14,926 nucleotides of DNA from Ruminiclostridium sp. Its GTDB lineage: Bacteria; Bacillota_A; Clostridia; Oscillospirales; Ruminococcaceae. The stretch lies in contig JAFZOA010000487.1 in assembly GCA_017550775.1 (NCBI GenBank), positions 1 through 14,926 on the forward strand, written 5' to 3'. The notes under the pieces are model-generated. The model was given only the letters and a program-made list of their open reading frames with translations. It was not told where the DNA came from and ran no database searches. A program made the position numbers and the translations under genes. Below are positions 1 to 6,393 of this stretch, piece after piece (position 1 is the first letter of the stretch; each line of letters opens with the position of its first letter).

Positions 1-983
1 AGATCCTGGTCGAGCGAGAACATTCCGTCCTTACGTCCGGTCGCGATCGAACTCGAGATCTGGAAGATCTTACCTTCACGGATCATCGCTCTGATCGGGT
101 CCGTCGCTGCCATGATCTCAAGCGCCGCTACACGACCCTTACCGTCTGTGGTTGCGCACAGTGTCTGCGATACAACGCCGACCATGGAGTTCGCAAGCTG
201 CGAACGGATCTGACCCTGAGAGTGAGGCGGGTAAACGTCGATGATACGGTCGAGGGTATCCGCCGCACCGGTAGTATGCAGTGTGGAAAGAACAAGGTGT
301 CCTGTTTCCGCCGCGGTTACCGCCGCGTTGATAGTCTCGAAGTCACGCATTTCTCCGACGAGAATAACGTCCGGGTCTTCACGAAGCGCCGCACGGAGCG
401 CGCCTGCGAAGCTGTCAACATCGACGCCGATCTCACGCTGGTTGAGCATGGACTGCTTGTGGTTGTGCAGGTACTCGATCGGGTCCTCGATCGTGATGAT
501 GTGGCAGTTCTTCTGGCGGTTGATGTGGTCGATCATGGCCGCAAGAGTGGTAGATTTACCGGAACCTGTAGGTCCTGTTACGAGCACAAGTCCACGGGGC
601 TTGAGCGCGAAATCACCGAGAATGTCGGGGAGGTAGAGGTCTTTAAGCGTCGGGATATCGTTACGCAGAAGACGCATTGCAACAGCATGGTAGCCGCGCT
701 GTCTGTACACGTTGACACGGTGTCTGTGACCCGAGTTTGATACGTACGAGAAGTCGGCGTCGAGACCCTTCTGAATGGTCTGCTTGTGCTTTATGGAGGT
801 GATCTGGTTGATTACGTTTACTATGATCGGCTCGGTGCAGTCCGGATAGCCGGATACCTTCTTGATGTTACCGTGAAGTCTTACGATAGGCGGAAGACCA
901 GCGGTGAAGTGAAGGTCGGATGCGCCCATTGCTCTTGTTTCGTCGAGAATCTGGTTAATGTCGATCGTGTTATTGCTGCTCAT
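1..983 (-). CDS. pilT: Type IV pilus retraction ATPase PilT (C-terminus cut by window edge)
   Basis: This is a hexameric cytoplasmic ATPase that powers pilus retraction at the inner face of the membrane. My translation gives 327 residues before the window ends; PilT proteins usually have about 345-360, so roughly the last 20-35 are missing. Visible motifs are Walker A GPTGSGKST (about residues 137-145), an Asp box IITIEDPIE (162-170), Walker B VILVGE with Glu211, a His box GHLVLSTLHT (228-237) and a PIRAMIREGK stretch (296-305) matching the PilT AIRNLIRE-type motif. It has no long N-terminal regulatory domain and no CxxC pair, which separates it from PilB. The start ATG at 983 has a GGAG ribosome site 9 bases upstream. 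It lies 37 bp downstream of pilB and is probably cotranscribed with it. The call is firm; only the end is unseen. Confidence 0.95.
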   Translation of the reverse strand, partial: MSSNNTIDINQILDETRAMGASDLHFTAGLPPIVRLHGNIKKVSGYPDCTEPIIVNVINQITSIKHKQTIQKGLDADFSYVSNSGHRHRVNVYRQRGYHAVAMRLLRNDIPTLKDLYLPDILGDFALKPRGLVLVTGPTGSGKSTTLAAMIDHINRQKNCHIITIEDPIEYLHNHKQSMLNQREIGVDVDSFAGALRAALREDPDVILVGEMRDFETINAAVTAAETGHLVLSTLHTTGAADTLDRIIDVYPPHSQGQIRSQLANSMVGVVSQTLCATTDGKGRVAALEIMAATDPIRAMIREGKIFQISSSIATGRKDGMFSLDQD

Positions 984-1020
984 AAGTTTTCTCCAATCCT
1001 GATATTGTCCATAATCCGCA

Positions 1021-2712
1021 TTATACGGAGTAGGTTGCCTTTACAAGTTCGTCCATGGTCGTTCTTCCGTCGAGCACCATGTCCGCAACGTTGTCACGAA
1101 GCAGTCGTGTGCCGTTCTTGCGCGCCTGAATACCAATCTGCTCTGCGGTCGCGTTCGCCGCGATGAGTTCCTTGATATCGTTCGAGGAAACGATAATCTC
1201 ATGGATAGCGGTTCTGCCCTTGAATCCGGTGTTATGGCAGGAGCGGCAGCCGCCGATGTGATGCTGGTAGATCTCGACCGGCTGATCCTTGCCGACGAGC
1301 TTCAGGTCTGCCTTATCGGTGAGCAGTATCTTCTCACGGCACTCCGGACAAAGCAGCTTAACAAGACGCTGCGCTATAACGCCGACGAGTGAGGAAGCCA
1401 CCATGTACGGTGCAACGCCCATATCCACAAGACGCAGGATCGTCGAAGCCGCGTCGTTTGTATGCAGTGTCGAGAGCACCAAGTGTCCCGTGATAGCCGC
1501 ACGGATAGCGATATCTGCGGTCTCACCGTCACGTATCTCACCGACCATTACTATATCCGGGTCCTGACGGAGTATGGAACGAAGAGCGGCGGCGAAGGTC
1601 ATACCCGCCTTCTCGTTCATCTGACACTGGTTGACGCCGTCGATCTTCTTTTCGACAGGGTCCTCTGCGGTAACTATGTTTACGTTCGGCTTTGAAAGCT
1701 CACCGAGTGTAGCGTAAAGTGTTGTGGACTTACCGGAACCCGTAGGTCCTGTAACGAGCATAACGCCGTTAGGACAGCGGATTATCTGCTTGAACATCTC
1801 GTAGTTGTAGTCCGTCATACCGAGGTCGGTGATCTTTCTCGCCTTCTCGTCGCCCGTAGCAAGAAGACGGATAACGCACTTCTCGCCGTAAACGGTCGGG
1901 ATCGTCGAAATACGAAGGTCCTGTACAACACCGTCTATCGTAGCGGAGGAACGTCCGTCGAGCGGGATACGTTTTTCGGCGATGTTCATACCGCCAAGGA
2001 TCTTGATACGGGTAATGAGCGAGCTGTGTACCGCGGGCTTTACCGCCATTTTCTCCACGCACTCGCCGTCTATACGGTAACGTATCCTTGTTCTGTCCTT
2101 GAAGGGCTCGATATGGATATCGGAAGCTCTGTCACGGTACGCGGATTCTATAATAGTATTAACGAGCTTAACTACAGGTGCGTTATCTATACGCTCTTCC
2201 GAACCCTCCGCAGCCTGATCCTGCATGAGGGCAGCGTTTGCATCGTATTCCTTTTCAATATCGCCCATAACGTTGTTAACGGTAGCTGCGGAATAAACTC
2301 TTCCGATAGCCTCGTTTATGGACGAACGAGTTGCGAGCTGGGCATTGATCTCCATACCCGTCTGGATCTTCAATTCCTCGAATATATAGAAGTTAACCGG
2401 GTCGTTTGTCGCGACATACAATCTGCCGTTGTTGATCCTGTACGCGATAACGCAGTTTTTCTTCGCAACGGATTCGGGTATCTTCTTGACGGCGTCCGCT
2501 TCGATCTTTGTGGTGGTAAGATCTATGAACGGGACCTTCAATCTCTGAGAAAGAGCCTGTGCGAGCTGGGTCTCGGAAACGTAGCCGAGATCGAGCAGCA
2601 TGTCACCGAGCTTTTTGCCGGTCTCTTTCTGCTTAACGAGGGCGTCTTCCAGATGCTGCTTGGTGATGTAACCGCTTTCAAGCAGTATCTGACCTATGGG
2701 TATGTTTTTCAT
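1021..2712 (-). CDS. pilB: Type IV pilus assembly (extension) ATPase PilB
   Basis: The 563-residue PilB/GspE-family ATPase drives pilin polymerisation. Residues 1-120 form an MshEN (GspE N-terminal) domain with two motif repeats, IGQILLESG (6-14) and LGDMLLDLG (35-43). Walker A GPTGSGKST is at 322-330, the Asp box Glu350-Asp351, Walker B DPDIVMVGE at 384-392 and the His box GHLVLSTLHT at 409-418. A zinc-binding tetracysteine is formed by Cys455, Cys458, Cys489 and Cys492, as is usual in PilB and GspE. I chose the ATG at 2712 because GGAGG lies 7 bases upstream and the protein begins directly with the MshEN fold. The frame stays open to 2835, but that extension is not family-like and overlaps the pilD promoter. 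pilT follows 37 bp downstream. I found no clear sigma-A promoter for pilB in the 140-bp divergent gap. Confidence 0.96.
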   Translation of the reverse strand: MKNIPIGQILLESGYITKQHLEDALVKQKETGKKLGDMLLDLGYVSETQLAQALSQRLKVPFIDLTTTKIEADAVKKIPESVAKKNCVIAYRINNGRLYVATNDPVNFYIFEELKIQTGMEINAQLATRSSINEAIGRVYSAATVNNVMGDIEKEYDANAALMQDQAAEGSEERIDNAPVVKLVNTIIESAYRDRASDIHIEPFKDRTRIRYRIDGECVEKMAVKPAVHSSLITRIKILGGMNIAEKRIPLDGRSSATIDGVVQDLRISTIPTVYGEKCVIRLLATGDEKARKITDLGMTDYNYEMFKQIIRCPNGVMLVTGPTGSGKSTTLYATLGELSKPNVNIVTAEDPVEKKIDGVNQCQMNEKAGMTFAAALRSILRQDPDIVMVGEIRDGETADIAIRAAITGHLVLSTLHTNDAASTILRLVDMGVAPYMVASSLVGVIAQRLVKLLCPECREKILLTDKADLKLVGKDQPVEIYQHHIGGCRSCHNTGFKGRTAIHEIIVSSNDIKELIAANATAEQIGIQARKNGTRLLRDNVADMVLDGRTTMDELVKATYSV

Positions 2713-2788
2713 TTGCTGACCTCCGGATTTATTTTTAGTGTCGGCGCTTAATTTTTCGACCGTACACACATAAATTTCGCTTAAAAGG

Positions 2789-2817
2789 TTGATATTGATG
2801 ATAAATTGTGATAAAAT
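2789..2817 (+). promoter_or_regulatory. Sigma-A promoter for prepilin peptidase, extended -10
   Basis: TTGATA (2789-2794) and TAAAAT (2812-2817) are separated by exactly 17 bp. TGA immediately before the -10 box makes it an extended -10 element. Transcription should start near 2824, about 29 bp before the pilD start codon. It lies in the 140-bp gap shared with the divergent pilB gene. Confidence 0.7.
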
Positions 2818-2832
2818 GGATTTAGAAATCCA
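2817..2832. promoter_or_regulatory. 16-bp palindrome over the pilD -10 box and start site (operator candidate)
   Basis: The arms TGGATTT and AAATCCA are perfect 7-bp inverted repeats separated by AG. The site begins at the last base of the -10 box and spans the predicted start of transcription, which is a typical repressor position. The alternative is a short hairpin at the 5' end of the transcript. No regulator is encoded in the window. Confidence 0.4.
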
Positions 2833-2852
2833 CAAAGAAAGGAAAAATCAGT

Positions 2853-3932
2853 ATGATAAGTATATTTGACGAACGCTTCCCTCCGGTCTATACCATACTC
2901 TTCATCGCGCTTGTATTCATTCTCGGCGCGGTCATTGGAAGCTTTCTGAACGTCGTGATAATCCGTGTGCCGCGTCACGAGCCTATCTCCGGCACACATA
3001 ACCGCAGTCACTGCATGAGCTGCGGACATCAGCTCGGCACCCTCGATCTTGTGCCGATATTCAGCTACATATTCTTAGGCGGCAAATGCCGTTACTGCAA
3101 AGCCCGTATCTCCCCGCGTTACTGGATAGTTGAGCTCATAACCGCCCTCAGCTTCACAGCCTCGGTGGTCGTGCTCGGTATCCAGGTAAGCCTTCTGTTC
3201 GCGTTCGTGCTTGCCGCGGCGCTCATAGTCGCAAGCGGCATCGACATCGACCGTATGGAGATCCCTTACGGGTGCAGCCTTCTTATCGCGGTGCTCGGCG
3301 TTATCGCCACTGTTCTTTCCGTGTTCACAAACGATATGCCGTGGTATGACCACCTCATCGGCGCGGTCGCTGTATCGGTCCCGTTCGCGGTACTTGCTCT
3401 GTTCGGAGCTATGGGCGGCGGAGATGTTCAGCTCATGGCTGCCGCTGGACTTCTTCTCGGCTGGAAGAATATGATCCCCGCTACCGCTATCGGTATCATT
3501 CTCGGAGCGGTCGGCGGCTCGATAGAGCTTTTGTCCGTACCCAAGGGCACCAAGAAGCTCGCAAAGGAGAAATCTCTTGAAGTCGCTGAGCAGTGGTACA
3601 ATGAGCAGAAGGAGAAGGATATCTACGTTCTTGACGGCAAGACCGAGGCTCTGTACGGCAACATCTTCAAGGGCGAATCCGACATCGAAGCGGAATGTGT
3701 TGACCCGAAGTGCTGGAACGGCACGCCCGATATCGCGTCCCTGAATGAGCGCCTGAACGCAGAGCTTGCGGATATCTCAAAGTTCGGTATCTCGATCGTA
3801 CTGACGAATGAGAAGGTCACGAAGGTCACCTGCAAACGTCAGGTCGTTTTCGGACCGTATCTCTCGCTTGGTCTGATGACATCTTTCCTCATCGGAGACA
3901 GAATCATCGATTGGTATCTGCATCTTATGTAA
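2853..3932 (+). CDS. pilD: Prepilin peptidase / N-methyltransferase (PilD, A24 family) with a large cytoplasmic insertion
   Basis: This polytopic membrane aspartic protease cleaves the type III leader of prepilins after Gly and methylates the new N-terminus. The N-terminal methyltransferase domain has the two CxxC pairs Cys54/Cys57 and Cys79/Cys82. The catalytic aspartates are Asp131 (DIDRMEIP context) and Asp191 (MGGGDVQL, the GxGD motif; the usual Lys two residues later is Gln193). The C-terminus has the conserved FGPYLSLG (333-340). At 359 residues it is about 100 longer than typical PilD (250-290); the excess is a charged stretch at about 228-328. The start has AGAAAGGA upstream. The gene is inverted between pilB and the pilC-prepilin operon and has its own promoter. 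The function is firm; the role of the insertion is unknown. Confidence 0.95.
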   Translation: MISIFDERFPPVYTILFIALVFILGAVIGSFLNVVIIRVPRHEPISGTHNRSHCMSCGHQLGTLDLVPIFSYIFLGGKCRYCKARISPRYWIVELITALSFTASVVVLGIQVSLLFAFVLAAALIVASGIDIDRMEIPYGCSLLIAVLGVIATVLSVFTNDMPWYDHLIGAVAVSVPFAVLALFGAMGGGDVQLMAAAGLLLGWKNMIPATAIGIILGAVGGSIELLSVPKGTKKLAKEKSLEVAEQWYNEQKEKDIYVLDGKTEALYGNIFKGESDIEAECVDPKCWNGTPDIASLNERLNAELADISKFGISIVLTNEKVTKVTCKRQVVFGPYLSLGLMTSFLIGDRIIDWYLHLM

Positions 3933-3937
3933 AGCTT

Positions 3938-3960
3938 ACCCGGGAGCTTATCTTCCGGGT
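3938..3960 (+). terminator. Probable terminator of pilD
   Basis: It starts 5 bases after the pilD stop codon. The 9-bp stem (ACCCGGGAG with TCTTCCGGGT-side pairing, one G-T wobble) has a 5-base loop and is followed by ATTTTC. The U-tract is short, so termination may be inefficient or helped by the larger hairpin just downstream. Confidence 0.6.
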
Positions 3961-3973
3961 ATTTTCATGCCCT

Positions 3974-4020
3974 GCGGGCAATGATGTGTGTACATGGACT
4001 GTGCACACATCATTGCCCGC
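3974..4020. repeat. Long perfect inverted repeat in the convergent gap
   Basis: Two perfect 17-bp arms (GCGGGCAATGATGTGTG and its reverse complement) flank a 13-base centre that can add four more pairs, leaving a 5-base loop. It sits between the 3' ends of the convergent pilD and the last prepilin gene. It may act as a two-way transcription barrier, but neither side has a good U-tract directly after the stem. It could also be a dispersed palindromic element. Confidence 0.6.
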
Positions 4021-4040
4021 CGCGCTTTTACACGCGGCGG
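4017..4040. terminator. GC-rich hairpin at the 3' end of the pilC-prepilin operon
   Basis: CCGCCGCG (4017-4024) and CGCGGCGG (4033-4040) form an 8-bp perfect stem around an 8-base loop, 11 bases past the stop codon of the last prepilin gene on the minus strand. It overlaps the neighbouring long inverted repeat by four bases, so both cannot be fully formed at once. There is no U-tract on the minus-strand transcript, so it may be an RNA end-protecting structure and not a classical terminator. Confidence 0.4.
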
Positions 4041-4051
4041 AAGCAATTTGT

Positions 4052-5023
4052 TTACTTGTCGTTCGCTATGTCGTAAGTTCTTACGTTGTAGAAGATATAA
4101 ATGTCTTTGCCGTAGGTCGCTGTTGAACCGCCGGTGGGGATATGTCCGCGGACATACTTGACATTGGATGCATTGCTTATGTTCTCAAGCGAGAACGAGA
4201 TATTCTCTGTTCCTATCTTCTCGTAAGCGTACTTATCGAACGGGTTTACTGTGGCTGTATTGTGGTTGATGTTGTATTCGTCGATGTACTGATGATAGGA
4301 GGTTATCGAATCTTCGGTAAGACCTATCTCTGTACTGCTCTCGACGGTATTTCCTTCAAACTTGTACGCATCGATCCGCATATTGATGTAAACTCTGTTC
4401 TTGACCGCGTTCTTGTTCGCGTTTGAAAGCGTCTCGGAGTCTGTCTTGGCAACGGGATCCCACGTTCTCGGCATATCTATCGTCATGAAGTACTGATAGT
4501 TGTTGTAGAAATTGTCCGTGTACAGCCCATAATCTTCATCGTCACACCATGAACTCAGATCGTCAAAACCCGCAGGAAAATTCGTTTCCTTCGGCCCGTC
4601 CGGTATTACCGGAACATCATACACTTTGTAGGTGTATGAAAGCGAATCTGTTATCGGATCCGGCGCTTTATCGTCAATGAACTTGAAGATCATCACACGC
4701 GCGTTGTTCTTCTGGTTGGCGTTTGACGCGAGCGCCTTGATAGAATCGAACGAGTTCTCCATCTTATCGTATTCCGATGAAGTCGGACCCACATAGATAT
4801 TCATGTAGTTCGCATACGCGAGCCTGCGCTCGATGTAGTTGCCCATCACGTTGTTGATCGTGAGAGCGTCCGACTTTGCTGTGGAATTGTGAAGAAGCGT
4901 CCTTACCGGTCCCGCGAATGAAGCTATCGCTGCCATGATTATCGCAATGATCGCTGTAACCACGATCATTTCGGTAAGGGTGAAGCCTTTGCGCCTTCTG
5001 CGCTTAGCAAAAAATTTCAACAT
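4052..5023 (-). CDS. Type IV prepilin-like minor pilin (323 aa)
   Basis: A short basic leader (MLKFFAKRRRRKG) is followed by F-T-L-T-E and a hydrophobic helix. This is a type III prepilin signal with cleavage after Gly13, Phe at +1 and Glu at +5, so it is a PilD substrate. The remaining 290 residues form a mixed soluble domain of no family I recognise; size and operon position fit a minor pilin of the PilW/PilJ kind. It has one cysteine (Cys160), so no internal disulfide. It is the last gene of the operon, 15 bp after the preceding prepilin gene, with a strong GGGAGGAG ribosome site. The pilin identity is firm; the role within the fibre is inferred. Confidence 0.85.
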   Translation of the reverse strand: MLKFFAKRRRRKGFTLTEMIVVTAIIAIIMAAIASFAGPVRTLLHNSTAKSDALTINNVMGNYIERRLAYANYMNIYVGPTSSEYDKMENSFDSIKALASNANQKNNARVMIFKFIDDKAPDPITDSLSYTYKVYDVPVIPDGPKETNFPAGFDDLSSWCDDEDYGLYTDNFYNNYQYFMTIDMPRTWDPVAKTDSETLSNANKNAVKNRVYINMRIDAYKFEGNTVESSTEIGLTEDSITSYHQYIDEYNINHNTATVNPFDKYAYEKIGTENISFSLENISNASNVKYVRGHIPTGGSTATYGKDIYIFYNVRTYDIANDK

Positions 5024-5038
5024 ACGGCTCCTCCCTTC

Positions 5039-6325
5039 TTATGTCGTGGTCAGGAGGCTTATAGTGCCTTCATTGCGTTCGCCGTGCTCAATGCTGAGCG
5101 ACGTGCTCGACGAAGCGAACCATATCTTTGTGAGCGCGTTCTGCGTCGTGCTTGACGAAACACCCGCGTCGTACTTGTAGTCGTCCTCGAACGAGTTGTC
5201 GTTCTTGTAGTTCGTAAGCGTGAACTTTACCTCGATGCTGTTGGTGTTGTTGTACTTCGCATCAATAAGCTTGAGCGTCGAGAACTTATCCGGGTTACTG
5301 AAATCGTCGCTCTTTTCAACGTCCGCGAAAATGTTTCCGGAGAGGCCGTCCGCATTACCGCCGATAATGTTGGGGATATAGTGCGGCGGGAGCTTGAATC
5401 TCAGGATCGTAGCTGTGCCGTCGGACGGAAGTCCGCTTACGCCGTTGATCGTGAGTGTGTAGTAGCCGGGCTTGGTGGTGCTTGTACTCTTGGTGTAGGT
5501 TATCTGAGCCGTACAGCCGTAATCACCGTCGATCGTTGTAAGCTTCTTGATCTCTTCCTTATCTTTGAGCTGTGTTACCGAGCCGTATCTCAGAGCGTTC
5601 GGGGTAATACCGCTCACCATGAGTCTTGCCTGCTCTGTACCGTCGCTCACCGTGATCTTGTTTCCGGAACCGTCGTCATACACCTGAACGATAGCCTCGC
5701 TCTTACAATTCGTATTCGTGCAGACATAATTGCCTCTTGCCCTGTTGTAATCCCAGTTTGCGCCTGTTGAACCTTCTGTGAAATTCAACGAGAGCGCCGC
5801 TTCTCTCAGACAGGATTCACATCTTACAGTGATCGCGGAAGGGTTGAAAACATAGTCACAGCTCGGGCACTTGAAGGTGTTGCAGTCTGTTCCCTGACCG
5901 AAGAAATAGCTTATCTTATGTGACTGTCTGTCGGATGAGGGTGTCCAGTTCTTGTACGTTGCGGTGTCGTAGATGTAGGAGAGATAGTCGATGTTGTTGT
6001 GGGTCTCGCCGCAGCTCGGGCATCTCATCATATTGCGGTAGCCGTCTACCGTGCTGTATGTGATACTGAAATCGTTGTCGGACTTGAAGCCCATTTTAAT
6101 TACGCTTGAATCATCACCATAGACCCGGTGGGTGTTATCCTCGACAACGTTCTGTACGACATTGTTCAGATTGCTCTCGGCATCGCTCGCTTCCTTCTGG
6201 AGCTTGATTGTGGATGCCATGATCATAAGAACCATTGATGTCAGCACGGCAAAGACTGCGATCGCTATAACGCACTCGACAAGAGTAAATCCCTTGCGCC
6301 GGTGCAGTCTCATTAATCTTTTCAT
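5039..6325 (-). CDS. Type IV prepilin with four CxxC-type knuckles (428 aa)
   Basis: The leader MKRLMRLHRRKG and F-T-L-V-E give a clear type III prepilin signal (cleavage after Gly12, Glu at +5), followed by the N-terminal helix to about residue 65. The soluble part holds Cys102-x2-Cys105 (CPSC), Cys153-x2-Cys156 (CPSC), Cys169-x2-Cys172 (CESC) and Cys202-x4-Cys207, plus lone Cys148 and Cys271. The CPSC and CESC knuckles look like one or two zinc ribbons inserted in the pilin head, which I do not know from any described pilin family. The C-terminal 200 residues are Thr/Ser/Asn rich and beta-like. The ribosome site is AAAGGA. The gene sits between the giant prepilin and the 323-residue prepilin. 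Metal binding is inferred from cysteine spacing; disulfides are the alternative. Confidence 0.85.
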   Translation of the reverse strand: MKRLMRLHRRKGFTLVECVIAIAVFAVLTSMVLMIMASTIKLQKEASDAESNLNNVVQNVVEDNTHRVYGDDSSVIKMGFKSDNDFSITYSTVDGYRNMMRCPSCGETHNNIDYLSYIYDTATYKNWTPSSDRQSHKISYFFGQGTDCNTFKCPSCDYVFNPSAITVRCESCLREAALSLNFTEGSTGANWDYNRARGNYVCTNTNCKSEAIVQVYDDGSGNKITVSDGTEQARLMVSGITPNALRYGSVTQLKDKEEIKKLTTIDGDYGCTAQITYTKSTSTTKPGYYTLTINGVSGLPSDGTATILRFKLPPHYIPNIIGGNADGLSGNIFADVEKSDDFSNPDKFSTLKLIDAKYNNTNSIEVKFTLTNYKNDNSFEDDYKYDAGVSSSTTQNALTKIWFASSSTSLSIEHGERNEGTISLLTTT

Positions 6326-6343
6326 AACGCATTATCCTTTCGT

Positions 6344-6386
6344 GATACCCGTCGCCGCGGGGAATTTCTCCGCGGCGATACCGGGT
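6344..6386 (-). other. Stable hairpin between two prepilin genes
   Basis: Within the 68-bp spacer, 6352-6363 pairs with 6367-6378 over 12 bp (one G-T wobble) around a 3-base loop. ACCCG (6347-6351) and CGGGT (6382-6386) can extend the stem past a 3-base bulge. No U-tract follows on the minus-strand transcript, so it is unlikely to be a terminator. It may shield the upstream mRNA end or set the ratio of the two prepilins. GATACC also occurs as a direct repeat on both sides. Confidence 0.55.
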
Positions 6387-6393
6387 GCCGTGT

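Noticed and set aside
2713..2835. N-terminal extension of pilB in the same open frame
   Set aside because: It runs through the pilD promoter region, has no pilin-motor similarity, and a GGAGG ribosome site lies right before the internal ATG at 2712, where the MshEN domain begins.
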